In this document: in pieces, positions 1 to 9,086 of the stretch | Position numbering within the stretch: the stretch's first letter is position 1 | Layout: every line of letters begins with the position of its first letter | Assembly (NCBI RefSeq): GCF_014645795.1 | Contig: NZ_BMMK01000014.1 | Span: forward strand, 1 to 64,000 | DNA: 64,000 bases | From: Longimycelium tulufanense | Lineage (GTDB): Bacteria > Actinomycetota > Actinomycetes > Mycobacteriales > Pseudonocardiaceae | Reading direction: 5' to 3' | Translations under genes and position numbers: made by a program | Notes under the pieces: generated by a model | What the model was told of the DNA's origin: nothing | The model's input: only the letters and a program-made list of their open reading frames with translations | Database searches by the model: none

Positions 1-160
1 CCAGCCTGTCACCAGGTCACTGATCTCGTTCGATCACTGACCAGTTAGGACTTACTCGTCTAGCACCGGCTACCGCCAAATTGGCCGCGACCCGCGCAAC
101 CGGTTGCCGGCCGCGCCGACGCCCGGCTCCCCCGGCCCGCTGTGTCACGATGGCGGGGAG

Positions 161-1315
161 ATGAAGACGCAGGACGGGACCCCTCCGCGCGCCGAGATCG
201 TGATCGACCTCGACGCCGTGCGGCACAACGTCGGGCTGCTCGCGGAGCGGGCGGCCCACTCCGGCGCGGCCACCATGGTCGTGGTGAAGGCCGACGGGTA
301 CGGGCACGGGGCGACCGACGTCGCCCGGGCCGCCCTGGAAGCCGGCGCCACCTGGATCGGCGTCTGCCACCTCGAGGAAGCCCTCTCCCTGCGCCGGGCC
401 GGCGTCACCGCACGCCTGCTGTCCTGGCTGCACGTCCCGGACGAGGACTTCGCCCCCGCGATCACCGCCGACGTCGACCTGTCGGTCTCCTCGCCGCGGG
501 CGCTGGAGGCGGTGCTCGCCGGTGCCCACCGCGCCGGCCGCCCGGTCCGACTGCACCTCAAGGCCGATACCGGGCTCACCCGCAACGGGTGCCCGTCGGC
601 CCAGTGGCCCGAGCTGGTCGAGGCCGCCGCCAAGGCCGAGGCCACCGGTGACGCCGAGGTCGTGGCCGTCTGGTCCCACCTGGCCAGCGCCGACGAGCCG
701 GCCAACCCCTCGGTCGACCGGCAGGCCGCGCGCTTCGCCACCGCCTACGAGCAGGCCCGCGCCGCCGGCCTGCGCCCGATTCGCCACCTCGCGAACTCCC
801 CGGCCGTGCTGACCCGCCCGGACCTGCACCTCGACCTGGTCCGCCCGGGCATTGCGAGCTACGGGCTCAACCCGGTCCCGTGGGCCGGTGACTTCGGTCT
901 CCGCCCGGCGATGACCTTCCGCGCCCGGGTGGCGCTGGTCAAGCGCGTCCCGGCCGGCGAGGAGGTCTCCTACGGCGGCACCTGGACGACCCCGCGCGAG
1001 ACCACGCTGGCGCTGGTGCCCACCGGCTACGCCGACGGCGTCCCCCGGGCGCTCAGCGGCCGGATGGAGGTCTGGCTGGGTGGCCGCCGCCGGCCCGTCG
1101 TCGGCCGGGTCTGCATGGACCAGATCATGGTCGACTGCGGCGACGACCCGGTCGTCGAAGGCGACGAGGTGATCCTGTTCGGCACCGGCGACCGCGGCGA
1201 GCCGACCGCCCAGGAGTGGGCCGACACGCTCGGCACCATCCACTACGAGATCGTCAGCGGCATGGTCCGGCCACGGGTGACGCGCACCGTCATCAACCGG
1301 GGAGCGCGCCGGTGA
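161..1315 (+). CDS. alr: alanine racemase
   Basis: PLP-dependent interconversion of L- and D-alanine, supplying D-Ala for peptidoglycan in the cytoplasm. The 384-residue protein has the cofactor-lysine motif VVVKADGYGHG with Lys at about residue 43, and a VSYGGTW/PTGYADG region typical of the C-terminal beta domain. The start is the ATG at 161; a TTG 57 bases upstream is in frame, but the family normally begins close to the RAEIVIDLDAVRHN block. It overlaps the next gene by four bases (GTGA), so it heads an operon with the hydrolase and tsaE, the same order as M. tuberculosis Rv3423c-Rv3422c with one hydrolase between. Bases 1-160 hold no gene I can support. Confidence 0.95.
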   Translation: MKTQDGTPPRAEIVIDLDAVRHNVGLLAERAAHSGAATMVVVKADGYGHGATDVARAALEAGATWIGVCHLEEALSLRRAGVTARLLSWLHVPDEDFAPAITADVDLSVSSPRALEAVLAGAHRAGRPVRLHLKADTGLTRNGCPSAQWPELVEAAAKAEATGDAEVVAVWSHLASADEPANPSVDRQAARFATAYEQARAAGLRPIRHLANSPAVLTRPDLHLDLVRPGIASYGLNPVPWAGDFGLRPAMTFRARVALVKRVPAGEEVSYGGTWTTPRETTLALVPTGYADGVPRALSGRMEVWLGGRRRPVVGRVCMDQIMVDCGDDPVVEGDEVILFGTGDRGEPTAQEWADTLGTIHYEIVSGMVRPRVTRTVINRGARR

Positions 1316-2514
1316 AGCCGGTGTGGCGAGCGATCAGCCTGGCCGCTGGCGTGGCGGGCGCGACCCTGCTCGGGACGGCCGTCGGCATCGCCGCGCGACG
1401 TTCCCTCCGGGCCCAGCGCCGCCACCCGATCGCTGAGGAGCCACCGGCCCGCGAGTTCACCGTCTCCGCGGATGACGGCGTGCCGCTGTCGGTGGAGGAA
1501 ATCGCCCCGACGGACGGTGGGTCACCGGATCTCACCGTGGTGCTGGTGCACGGCTACACGCTCGACCGCCGATCCTGGATCTTCCAGCGCGAGTCGTTGC
1601 CCCGGCTGGCCGACCCGCGGGTGCGCCTGGTGCGGTACGACCAGCGCGGCCACGGCCGCTCCGGCCGCTCGACACGCGCGCACAGCACCCTCGACCAACT
1701 CGGTAGGGACCTGGACGCCGTGCTGCGGGTCGTCGCTCCCGACGAACCGGTGGTCCTGGTGGGCCACTCGATGGGTGGTATGACGATCATGGCACTGGCC
1801 GAGCATCGGCCCGAGCTTTTCGGCGACCCGTCACGAGGGACCGCCGGGACCCTGCCGCGAGCCCCCGCGCGGGCAACCTCCTTGGAGGCGCAAGCCCGCA
1901 ACCAGCCTCGAACCATCGGCGCGGCCCCCGTGCTCGGGGTGGCATTGGTGGGCACCTCGGCCGGCGAGATCGGGCGGCGCGGGCTCCCGCGGCCGGTGCT
2001 GTCCCGCTACAACCCGTTCACCCTCGGCCTCGCCAAGCTCACCGGCTGGCAGCCCGGCCTGGTGGAGCGGGCACACCGGATGACCGGCCACCTCACCTGG
2101 GGAGCGGTGCGGGCGCTGTCGTTCGGCGACCGCAAGATCGACCCCGAGCGCGTGGACCTGGTGCACCAGATGATCGAGGGCACGTCCGTGCAGGCCATCT
2201 CGGACTTCCTCGCCACACTCGCCACCCACCACCGGTACCGCGCGCTCGCCGCCCTACGGCGGTGCGAGGTGCTGGTGATCGGCGGAGACGCCGACCAGAT
2301 CACCACGTTCTCGCATTCCGAGGCGATCGCGGCGGAGCTACCCGACTCCCAACTGGTTCGGGTACCGGGTGCCGGGCACATGGTGGCCATGGAGCGACCG
2401 GAGTTGGTCGACGGGTACCTTGCGGCATTCCTGACGCGATGCGCGGCGGCGAATCGGCAGCCGCGCGAGTGGCGGGCGGACGACGACACCGGGAGCACGG
2501 AAAGGGGAGCGTGA
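1312..2514 (+). CDS. alpha/beta hydrolase, membrane-anchored
   Basis: Serine hydrolase of the alpha/beta fold, 400 residues. A hydrophobic N-terminal stretch (residues about 6-27) followed by Arg residues looks like a signal anchor. The oxyanion region LVHGYT and nucleophile elbow GHSMGG (Ser about 153) are clear; an Asp in GGDADQ (326-328) and His in GAGHMV (about 356) complete the triad. It starts at GTG 1312 inside the alr stop and ends in the tsaE start (GTGA again), so translation is coupled on both sides. A hydrolase is often found between alr and tsaE in actinobacteria. The substrate is unknown. A Gly/Arg/Pro-rich stretch near residues 180-205 is an insertion before the lid. Confidence 0.9.
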   Translation: MKPVWRAISLAAGVAGATLLGTAVGIAARRSLRAQRRHPIAEEPPAREFTVSADDGVPLSVEEIAPTDGGSPDLTVVLVHGYTLDRRSWIFQRESLPRLADPRVRLVRYDQRGHGRSGRSTRAHSTLDQLGRDLDAVLRVVAPDEPVVLVGHSMGGMTIMALAEHRPELFGDPSRGTAGTLPRAPARATSLEAQARNQPRTIGAAPVLGVALVGTSAGEIGRRGLPRPVLSRYNPFTLGLAKLTGWQPGLVERAHRMTGHLTWGAVRALSFGDRKIDPERVDLVHQMIEGTSVQAISDFLATLATHHRYRALAALRRCEVLVIGGDADQITTFSHSEAIAAELPDSQLVRVPGAGHMVAMERPELVDGYLAAFLTRCAAANRQPREWRADDDTGSTERGA

Positions 2515-3035
2515 CGGTGCGCAGCGGGGTGGACGGCGTCCACGGGACCGCACAGGGCCGGGGCCGGGACGGCTTCGAGCTGCCGGACGAGGCGGACACC
2601 ATCGCCTTCGGCCGCCGGCTGGGCTCCGTCCTCCGGGCCGGTGACCTGGTGCTGTTGTCCGGGCCGCTGGGAGCGGGCAAGACGGTGATGGTGCGCGGGA
2701 TCGCCGAGGGGCTCGGCGTGGCCGGCCAGGTGAACTCGCCGACATTCGTGATCGCCCGTGTGCACCGGCCACGACCGGACGGCCGAGGGGTGCCGCTGGT
2801 GCACGTGGACGCGTACCGGCTGCGCGGCCTGGACGAGCTGGACGACCTCGACCTGGACACCGACCTGATGGACGCCGCCGTGGTGGTCGAGTGGGGCGAA
2901 GGTGTCGCCGAGCGACTGTCCGAGGAGGACCACCTGGTGGTGCGGCTCAACCGGCGTCCCGACGACGTGCGGGAACTGTCCCTGGAGCCGCACGGCGCGG
3001 ACTGGGCCGACCGCGTCGCCTCCCTGCTTTCCTGA
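2511..3035 (+). CDS. tsaE: tRNA t6A biosynthesis ATPase TsaE
   Basis: ATPase that works with TsaB and TsaD to transfer the threonylcarbamoyl group to A37 of ANN-decoding tRNAs. The 174-residue protein has a P-loop GPLGAGKT, the SPTFVIARVH block and the HVDAYRL segment typical of the family, with VVVEWGEG further on. GTG at 2511 overlaps the upstream stop. The partner genes tsaB, rimI and tsaD lie 3.3 kb downstream, separated by an insertion of a surface protein, a TetR gene and a PPOX gene; in M. tuberculosis tsaE and tsaB are adjacent. Confidence 0.93.
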   Translation: MTVRSGVDGVHGTAQGRGRDGFELPDEADTIAFGRRLGSVLRAGDLVLLSGPLGAGKTVMVRGIAEGLGVAGQVNSPTFVIARVHRPRPDGRGVPLVHVDAYRLRGLDELDDLDLDTDLMDAAVVVEWGEGVAERLSEEDHLVVRLNRRPDDVRELSLEPHGADWADRVASLLS

Positions 3036-3277
3036 CCGGAAGCAGGAACACGACCGTGATCCTTTCTTCATATTTTCCCGATAAACCGTTCCGGCGGTCG
3101 GAATTCGCATTTGTATCACCTGGTCCTGCGGTGCTTCCCACCGCGCGGACCCAACTACACCACGTGGGGTAAGAACCGCACGCGGATCCTTCGAAACCGC
3201 GGGCCCGATGCCACTGTTTGGTGGCTACGGCTTCGCGTGCGCTGTTCCGGAGCCTGCGGCCCAGGGAAGGGAGAGGG

Positions 3278-4441
3278 ATGAGACGCATGATGCGCGCGGT
3301 GCGCGTCGGGGCGGCGTTGCTCGGTGCGGCTGCGGCCTTGGTCGCCACCTCGCTGCCCGCCTCCGCGGAGGCGACCGCCGTGGTGACCGGCGACGAGGAC
3401 TTCGGCCGTAACGTCGTGCTCGAGGGTTACGGCTCGTGGCGGACCTCGCTGATCGGCCTGCGCCTTGCCGACGGTACGGATCTGCGGACCTACTGTGTCG
3501 AGCTGGACGTGGACACCCGCAAGGGAGCCCCGATGACGGAGGCGCCCTGGGAGGCTTACCCGGACGCGAGCAAGGCGTTCAAGTCCCAGCCCGACAAGGT
3601 GCTGTGGATCCTGAGCCACTCGTACCCGACGGTGCAGCTCGACGAGTTGAGCAAGAAGGTCGGCGTCGGCCTGGACAAGCAGGAGGCGATCGCCGGCACG
3701 CAGGCCGCCATCTGGCACTACAGCAACGGCGTGAAGTTCGTCGAGGGCCGGAACGAGCGTGACGTCACCGCCCTCTACAAGTACCTGACCGGCCCGGAGA
3801 ACGTCGGCCAGAAGCAGCAGCCGCCGGTGTCGCTGGAGCTGACGCCCGCGACGGCCAAGGGCGTCGCGGGTGAGCGGATCGGCCCGTTCACCGTCAACAC
3901 CACCGCCGAGTCGGTGCAGGTGTCGGTGGAGACCAAGTCCGGCAAGGCCGTGCAGCTCGTCGACGCCAACGGCAAGCCGGTGACCGAGGTGAAGAACGGG
4001 GACAAGGTCTTCGTGCTGCCCTCGGCGGACTCCGACGCCGGTTCCGCCACGATCAAGGCCACGGCGACCAGCGGCGCCACCGTGGAGAAGGGCCGGCTGT
4101 TCGTCGGCTCCGACCCCAAGGCCCGCACGCAGACCCTGATCACGGCGGAGACCACCACGACCAAGCCGATGGCCGAGGTGAAGGCGCAGTGGACGGCCAA
4201 GCCGGCGCCGACCACCACCCCCGCCCCGACCACGACCGCGCCGCCGACCACGACGCCGCCGACCACCACCGAGGTGGTTCCGCCGGCGACGACCAGCCAG
4301 CCCCCGTCGGTCTCGATCGATGACAAGAAGAACCTTGCGAACACCGGCGCCTCCGTGTGGGGTGCTCTTGGTGCCGCTGCCGTTCTTCTGGGCGCGGGTG
4401 TGGTCGCACTTGTGCTGACGCGCCGGCGTCGCAGGGCCTGA
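3278..4441 (+). CDS. thioester-domain surface protein with LAXTG sortase signal
   Basis: Predicted cell-wall-anchored protein, 387 residues. Order: signal peptide (1-30, ends LPASA), TQXA-type thioester domain with Cys73 in TYCVELD and Gln142 in GTQAAIW, an Ig-like middle, a Thr/Pro-rich stalk (about 310-345), then LANTG at about 353-357, a hydrophobic helix and RRRRRA tail. Such domains form an internal Cys-Gln thioester that can bond covalently to target surfaces, and LAXTG is the class E sortase signal of high-GC Gram-positives. The ATG at 3278 has a strong purine-rich RBS (AGGGAAGGGAGAGGG). The 242-base upstream gap is AT-richer and probably carries the promoter. No sortase gene is in the window. 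The target is unknown. Confidence 0.88.
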   Translation: MRRMMRAVRVGAALLGAAAALVATSLPASAEATAVVTGDEDFGRNVVLEGYGSWRTSLIGLRLADGTDLRTYCVELDVDTRKGAPMTEAPWEAYPDASKAFKSQPDKVLWILSHSYPTVQLDELSKKVGVGLDKQEAIAGTQAAIWHYSNGVKFVEGRNERDVTALYKYLTGPENVGQKQQPPVSLELTPATAKGVAGERIGPFTVNTTAESVQVSVETKSGKAVQLVDANGKPVTEVKNGDKVFVLPSADSDAGSATIKATATSGATVEKGRLFVGSDPKARTQTLITAETTTTKPMAEVKAQWTAKPAPTTTPAPTTTAPPTTTPPTTTEVVPPATTSQPPSVSIDDKKNLANTGASVWGALGAAAVLLGAGVVALVLTRRRRRA

Positions 4442-4464
4442 CGGCTCATCCCGGCACGACCGAC

Positions 4465-4504
4465 GAGAGGTGCCGCCCCCTCGGGGTTGGGGGCGGCGCC
4501 TCTC
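4465..4504 (+). terminator. hairpin terminator after the thioester protein
   Basis: A 16-bp stem GAGAGGTGCCGCCCCC pairs with GGGGGCGGCGCCTCTC (one G-T pair) around an 8-base loop, 23 bases after the stop, followed by TTCTGTTG. It also lies beyond the 3' end of the minus-strand remnant at 4567 and may act both ways. Confidence 0.85.
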
Positions 4505-4566
4505 TTCTGTTGTGGGTCGAGTGGCACGTCGCCTGTCCTGCCGCGCCAGCCCGGCGCGTTGCCGGT

Positions 4567-4895
4567 CTACAGCCACGCCAGGATCAGGGGCACCCCGACG
4601 AGGAACACCGCCAGGTTTGCGGTGAGGACGGTCCCGGCGCAGCCCCCTGGCAGCGCCGAGAGGCGCTCCTGGAGGCACAGGAAACAGACGACGCAATGGC
4701 CATGCTCGCCCCGACGAAGGCCGCGACCGCCGCCCTGCTCCCGATATCCAGGACTCCGGTCCGATCCCATGTCAGAAGGACACATCCGAGCAGGGTCAGC
4801 GCGAGTGAGAGCCAGGACAGCTCGGATAAGGGCTGACGCCGGACTTCCCGCGGGCGTGGCTCGGCACGTTTCTCGTGATCAATCAGCCGGCTCAC
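4567..4895 (-). pseudogene. small membrane protein, apparently frameshifted
   Basis: Two overlapping minus-strand frames together look like one protein of roughly 105 residues. The frame opening at 4895 encodes a charged N-terminus and two hydrophobic stretches (LSWLSLALTLLGCVLL and AAVAAFVGASMAIA), then turns to low-complexity Ser/Arg. The frame ending at 4567 picks up CVVCFLCLQERL and ends in a third hydrophobic helix (ANLAVFLVGVPLILAWL). A single-base indel near 4680-4710 would join them. Function is unknown. It may be a pseudogene or a sequencing error. Confidence 0.45.
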
Positions 4896-4979
4896 AGTCG
4901 ATCACGCACCGATCGCGGATCGAGTATCCATAGATCAGGCCGGCACGCATCCGCGTGCGTTTCGTTCACCTTTGGTTTC

Positions 4980-5684
4980 TCAATGGGCCGCCGAAGCCTC
5001 CAGACCATGCGGGGGACCGTTGGGGCTGGATGCGACGGCCTGGCCCGTTCCGGAGCCGGCGGGGGTACGTCCGGTGTCGGCGTCGCCGCCGAGCCCGACC
5101 GAAAGGGTGGCCAACAGGGCGGTGATGACCTCCTCCGCCTCCGGGCCGAAGCAGCCCCCCAGCTCCAGCGTGACGACACCATGGAGCGCGCTCCACAGCT
5201 GCGCGGCGACCAGTACCGGATCGGCAGCGACGAAGCTGCCGGTCTCGATGGCCCGGCGCACGGCCTCCACCAGCACCTCGAACGTCCTGCCCGCTTCGGT
5301 CAGTTCCCCGTCTCGCGGTTGCCGGTACCTGCTCAGCGACACGTTCTGGAACATCACCTTGTACAGATGCGGGTTGGCCAACGCGTTGGCCCGGTAGGCC
5401 AGTGCCAGGTTCCCAAGGTCGACGACCGGCTCGCCGCTCGGGCACACCTGGCTCAGGTGTGCATCGAGCCGGTGGAAACCTTCTCGGGTGACGGCGGCGA
5501 CGACCTCCTGTACCCCAGCGAAATGGGCATCGACGGTCCTGGCGGAGGTGCCGGTCTCGGCTGCCAGGCGTTGGGTCGACAGTGCGCAGGTGCCTTCTTC
5601 CACGAGGATCCGGGCAGCGGCTTCGACCAGCTGACCGTGGACAGCTATGCCGGGGTCCTGAAGGTCGGATGGGTGCGGCGGCAT
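4980..5684 (-). CDS. TetR/AcrR family regulator
   Basis: DNA-binding repressor of 234 residues. The N-terminal helix-turn-helix lies at about residues 15-65 (LVEAAARILVEEG, then LAAETGTSARTVDAHF). The C-terminal ligand domain contains AQLWSALHGVVTLEL, usual in TetR proteins of the WHG-type C-terminal class. It is transcribed away from the PPOX gene at 5867, and a perfect inverted repeat at 5836-5851 sits next to that gene's promoter, so it probably controls the PPOX gene and perhaps itself. The final 35 residues are low-complexity. The ligand is unknown. Confidence 0.88.
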   Translation of the reverse strand: MPPHPSDLQDPGIAVHGQLVEAAARILVEEGTCALSTQRLAAETGTSARTVDAHFAGVQEVVAAVTREGFHRLDAHLSQVCPSGEPVVDLGNLALAYRANALANPHLYKVMFQNVSLSRYRQPRDGELTEAGRTFEVLVEAVRRAIETGSFVAADPVLVAAQLWSALHGVVTLELGGCFGPEAEEVITALLATLSVGLGGDADTGRTPAGSGTGQAVASSPNGPPHGLEASAAH

Positions 5685-5835
5685 GTCCGGACCTTCTCGT
5701 ATACGGGCGCTGTCGCGCAGTCAAAGCGTCGCGATTCGCCCTGCTGCAGCAGCGTCACCGCCAAGCCGTCGGATCACGGCCCACCACGCGGTGAGGCGGC
5801 CCGCGGCACGTAGCTCGGCGATCCGGCTGACCGGC

Positions 5836-5851
5836 GAGAACACTCGTTCTC
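5836..5851. promoter_or_regulatory. inverted repeat, likely TetR operator
   Basis: GAGAAC-ACTC-GTTCTC has perfect 6-bp arms. It lies directly upstream of a -10-like TACCGT (5855-5860) that is six bases before the ATG of the PPOX gene, where a repressor would block RNA polymerase. A TetR gene diverges from this region. Binding is inferred from position and symmetry only. Confidence 0.55.
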
Positions 5852-5866
5852 TCGTACCGTCCCACC

Positions 5867-6289
5867 ATGAAGAACATGACGGACGCCGAGTGGCGGGCCT
5901 TTCTCACCGCGGACACTCGCACCGCCAAGCTGGCCACGGTCCGCGAGGACGGCCGACCACACGTGGCGCCGGTCTGGTTCGTGCTGGATGGCGACACCCT
6001 GGTGTTCACCACCGGAGCCACCTCGGTGAAGGGGCGCAACCTCCGCCGCACCGGGTACGCGGCGGTGGCTGTCGATACCGACGGGCCACCGTACGCCTTC
6101 GTGACGGTGGAGGGGCCGGTGTCGATCAGCGACGACCAAGACGAGAAGCTGCGGTGGGCAACCGCCGTCGCCCGGCGGTACGTGGGCGACAAGTTGGCGC
6201 CGGCCTTCGGGGCTCGCAACGCGGTCCCGGGAGAGATCGTGGTGCGGCTCAGCATCGCGAAGGTGGTCGGCATGGACCTGAGCGACTAG
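5867..6289 (+). CDS. PPOX-class F420/FMN-dependent oxidoreductase
   Basis: Split-barrel flavin or deazaflavin binding protein of 140 residues, the normal size for small PPOX enzymes. It has the ATVREDGRPHVAPVWFVLDG strand-turn-strand signature, VKGRNLRRTG (cofactor phosphate contact) and a C-terminal LSIAKVVGM strand. Actinobacterial members usually use F420H2 to reduce enones, quinones or biliverdin-type substrates; which applies here cannot be told. The start has no Shine-Dalgarno and follows TACCGT by six bases, so the mRNA is probably leaderless. The adjacent divergent TetR is the likely regulator. Confidence 0.85.
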   Translation: MKNMTDAEWRAFLTADTRTAKLATVREDGRPHVAPVWFVLDGDTLVFTTGATSVKGRNLRRTGYAAVAVDTDGPPYAFVTVEGPVSISDDQDEKLRWATAVARRYVGDKLAPAFGARNAVPGEIVVRLSIAKVVGMDLSD

Positions 6290-6353
6290 CGGAGCCGGCC
6301 CGGTTGCCGAGGCGAGGAACAGGTGGGTGGGCGCGGCCGCCTACTCTGGACGG

Positions 6354-7037
6354 GTGCTCGTGCTCGCCATCGACACCGCCACGCCCGCGGTCACGACCGG
6401 CCTGGTCCACCTGGACACGGACGGGGCCCCGGGCACCCTGGCCCAGCAGATCACTGTCGACCCCCGGGCCCACGGTGAGCTGCTGACCCCACACATCAAG
6501 GCCACGCTGGCCGAGGCCGACACCGAGCTGGGCCAGCTCGACGCCATCGTGGTCGGCGCGGGACCGGGACCGTTCACCGGCCTGCGCGTCGGCATGGTCA
6601 CCGCCGCCGCGCTCGGCCACGCCCTGGGCTGCCCGGTCCACCCCGTGGCCACCCTCGACGCCATCGCCCACGACGTGTTCGCCGCTGCCCCCGCCGAACC
6701 GCTCCTGGTCGCCACGGACGCCCGCCGCCGCGAGATCTACTGGGCCCGCTACGACGAGACGGGCGCGCGGGTCGACGGCCCGCACGTCGAGCGCCCCGCC
6801 GACGTGACAGCACGGGGCCTGGAGGTCGAGCGCGCCGCCGGCCACGGCGCGGAGCTGTACGCCGACGTCCTCGGCCTGCACCTCATCCCCCCGCCGTTCC
6901 CCAGCCCGGAGGGCCTGGTCGGGGTCGCCGCCGACGCGCTGCGCTCGGGCGCCGAACCGGCCCCGCTCACCCCGCTCTACCTGCGCCGCCCCGACGCCGT
7001 CGAGCCCGGCGCCCGCAAGCGGGTGACCCAGCCGTGA
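6354..7037 (+). CDS. tsaB: tRNA t6A biosynthesis protein TsaB
   Basis: Inactive paralogue of TsaD that dimerises with it in t6A synthesis. The 227-residue protein begins [17 protein letters not shown] and has the [13 protein letters not shown] segment of the ASKHA fold. The start is GTG at 6354, six bases after TACTCT (6342-6347), so it is probably leaderless; an upstream in-frame start is not needed. It overlaps rimI by four bases and forms the operon tsaB-rimI-tsaD. Confidence 0.94.
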   Translation: MLVLAIDTATPAVTTGLVHLDTDGAPGTLAQQITVDPRAHGELLTPHIKATLAEADTELGQLDAIVVGAGPGPFTGLRVGMVTAAALGHALGCPVHPVATLDAIAHDVFAAAPAEPLLVATDARRREIYWARYDETGARVDGPHVERPADVTARGLEVERAAGHGAELYADVLGLHLIPPPFPSPEGLVGVAADALRSGAEPAPLTPLYLRRPDAVEPGARKRVTQP

Positions 7038-7546
7038 GCGAGCCCGCGGTGCGCCTCGACCGGCTCGGCTACGCGGACCTGGCCCGCTGCGCCGAGCTGG
7101 AGAAGGTGCTTTTCCGGGGCGACGACCCCTGGCGGGCCTCGGTCTTCGCCTCCGAGCTCGACCAGGGCCACTACTACCTCGGCGCCTACCTGCGACCGGC
7201 CGAGGGGGAGCCGGAACTGCTCGTCGGTTACGCCGGCCTGGCCGTCGTCGGTCGCCGGCCGGTGGCCGAGGCGAGCATCCAGACGATCGGCGTCGACCCG
7301 GCCTGGCAGGGGCGCGGGATCGGTCGAGCGCTGCTCCGCGCGCTGTTGAAGCGCGCGGACTCGTTCGAGGCCACCACGTTCCTCGAGGTGCGCACCGACA
7401 ACGCGGCGGCCATCCAGCTGTACCAGGCGCACGGCTTCGAGACCGTCGGCCTGCGCAAGCGTTACTACCAGCCGTCCGGCGCGGACGCGTACACCATGCG
7501 GCGTCTGCCGGCCACGGCGGTCGAGAAGGGGAGAAGCGCGTCGTGA
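7034..7546 (+). CDS. rimI: ribosomal protein S18 N-alanine acetyltransferase
   Basis: GNAT acetyltransferase of 170 residues that acetylates the N-terminal alanine of ribosomal protein S18. The acetyl-CoA loop is in [15 protein letters not shown], followed by [20 protein letters not shown], the signature of RimI. GTG at 7034 overlaps the tsaB stop, and the gene overlaps tsaD by four bases. It sits between tsaB and tsaD as in mycobacteria (Rv3420c). Confidence 0.93.
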   Translation: MSEPAVRLDRLGYADLARCAELEKVLFRGDDPWRASVFASELDQGHYYLGAYLRPAEGEPELLVGYAGLAVVGRRPVAEASIQTIGVDPAWQGRGIGRALLRALLKRADSFEATTFLEVRTDNAAAIQLYQAHGFETVGLRKRYYQPSGADAYTMRRLPATAVEKGRSAS

Positions 7547-8604
7547 GCGCGAATGCTGCCGCGATCGTTCTCGGGATCGAGACGTCCTGCGACGAGACGG
7601 GCGTCGGTGTCGTCCGGATGCGCGCCGACGGCCACGTCGAGCTGCTGGCCGACGAGGTCGCGTCCAGTGTGGACGAGCACGCCCGCTTCGGCGGTGTTGT
7701 TCCGGAGGTCGCCAGCCGGGCGCACCTGGAGGCCATGGTGCCGACGGTGCAACGCGCCATGACGGTCGCGAACGTGAAAGAGTCCGATGTGGACGCTGTT
7801 GCGGTGACCGCCGGACCCGGACTCGCGGGCGCACTCCTCGTCGGTGTCGCCGCGGCGAAGGCATATGCGACGGCGTGGGGAGTGCCGCTCTACGGCGTCA
7901 ACCACCTCTCCGCGCACGTTGCCGTGGACACCCTGGAACACGGGCCACTCCCCGGACCAGCACTGGCGCTGCTGGTTTCCGGTGGGCACTCCAGCCTCCT
8001 GGAAGTGGACGACCTCGCGGGGCCGGTCACCCAGCTTGGCGCCACGATCGACGATGCCGCGGGCGAGGCGTTCGACAAGATCGCCCGGGTGCTCGGCCTG
8101 CCATTCCCCGGCGGGCCCTACATCGACCGCGCCGCCCGCGAGGGCGACCCGGAGGCCATCGCGTTCCCGCGCGGTCTCACCGGACCCCGTGACCCCGCCT
8201 ACGACTTCTCCTTCGCCGGCCTCAAGACCGCGGTCGCGCGCTGGGTGGAGAACGAGGAACGCGTGGGGCGTTCCATCCCGGTCGCCGACGTCGCCGCCTC
8301 GTTCCAGGAAGCGGTTGCTGATGTGCTCACCGCGAAGACCGTGCGCGCGGCCAGGGACAAGGGCGTCGACCAGCTCGTCATCGGCGGCGGTGTGGCGGCC
8401 AACTCGCGCCTGCGTTCGATGGCCGAACAACGTTGCGCCGACGCGGGTATCCATCTTCGCGTGCCACGGCCGAAGCTGTGCACGGACAACGGCGCGATGG
8501 TTGCCGCGCTGGGCTCCCACCTGCTGGCCGCGAACGTTCCGGAGTCCTCGCTGGACATTCCGGCGAACCCGGGCCTGTTCGTCTCCGAAATCGTGATGCC
8601 CTGA
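7543..8604 (+). CDS. tsaD: tRNA N6-adenosine threonylcarbamoyltransferase TsaD
   Basis: Catalytic subunit of t6A synthesis, 353 residues. It begins with [15 protein letters not shown] (ASKHA phosphate loop), carries the metal site GVNHLSAHV, and has the [11 protein letters not shown] and CTDNGAMVA motifs. GTG at 7543 overlaps rimI. It is the last gene of the operon and is followed by a long hairpin at 8623-8680. The conserved neighbour groES lies 8.3 kb further on; the accessory island fills that gap. Confidence 0.96.
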   Translation: MSANAAAIVLGIETSCDETGVGVVRMRADGHVELLADEVASSVDEHARFGGVVPEVASRAHLEAMVPTVQRAMTVANVKESDVDAVAVTAGPGLAGALLVGVAAAKAYATAWGVPLYGVNHLSAHVAVDTLEHGPLPGPALALLVSGGHSSLLEVDDLAGPVTQLGATIDDAAGEAFDKIARVLGLPFPGGPYIDRAAREGDPEAIAFPRGLTGPRDPAYDFSFAGLKTAVARWVENEERVGRSIPVADVAASFQEAVADVLTAKTVRAARDKGVDQLVIGGGVAANSRLRSMAEQRCADAGIHLRVPRPKLCTDNGAMVAALGSHLLAANVPESSLDIPANPGLFVSEIVMP

Positions 8605-8622
8605 GCCCGCGAAGGCGGTCGT

Positions 8623-8680
8623 CCTGACACGCGTTGTGGTGGCACGACTTTTCGGCCGTGCCACCACAGCACATGTCAGG
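8623..8680. terminator. long hairpin between convergent genes, repeat copy 1
   Basis: The inner stem TGTGGTGGCACG/CGTGCCACCACA (8635-8646 with 8657-8668) is flanked by CCTGACA and TGTCAGG outer arms. It lies between tsaD (+) and the minus-strand gene ending at 8692 and probably terminates both. Its loop-flanking sequence CACGCGTTGTGGTGGCACG and CCACCACAGCACAT recur at 15747-15800, again between convergent genes. Confidence 0.75.
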
Positions 8681-8691
8681 GCTTCAAGACA

Positions 8692-8961
8692 TTACGAGGC
8701 GGAGTCGGTCTCCGTCCCACGCTCCGCCGCGACCTTGTCGAGTGCGTGTTGCGCCTCGGTGAGCGTCTGGATCCAGACCGGTAGCTCCTCCCGCTTGATG
8801 GCCAGGTAGAGCTGGGCGTTCGGGCCGGTCGTCAGGAACACCTCGTCGCCATAGCCGTCGGTATTGAAGGTGAGCCCACCCCGCTCGACGGCCTCCGCAC
8901 GCCTCCTCACCACACCGTCCCCGCCCTTCAGCTCCGCGTCCTGCACCGCGACGTACAACAT
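8692..8961 (-). CDS. hypothetical protein divergent from XRE regulator
   Basis: An 89-residue soluble protein that I do not recognise. It reads as an alternating strand pattern (MLYVAVQDAELKG, GLTFNTDGYGDEVFLTT, LYLAIKREELPVWIQTLTEAQ) ending in an acidic Ser-rich tail. The start at 8961 has GGAGGCGAG just upstream; a longer in-frame opening to 9102 would run into the XRE gene. It is transcribed away from the XRE gene with a shared 125-base promoter region, so the two are likely co-regulated. Confidence 0.7.
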   Translation of the reverse strand: MLYVAVQDAELKGGDGVVRRRAEAVERGGLTFNTDGYGDEVFLTTGPNAQLYLAIKREELPVWIQTLTEAQHALDKVAAERGTETDSAS

Positions 8962-9036
8962 CTCGCCTCCCCGTCGCCACCCGCTGGTTGCTATGGGTGG
9001 TTGGTCGGTTACTCTGCCGTTCGGCTTAGGCAAGAT

Positions 9037-9063
9037 ACTTTGATTATTTTCATGATCGAAAGT
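9037..9063. promoter_or_regulatory. near-palindrome in divergent promoter of XRE gene
   Basis: ACTTTGAT and ATCGAAAGT are near-complementary arms about ten bases apart in the AT-rich stretch between the 89-residue protein and the XRE gene. This is where an autoregulating XRE protein would bind. The symmetry has one extra base in the right arm. Confidence 0.35.
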
Positions 9064-9086
9064 GCCTGATTGGGTGAGGTGGCGCG

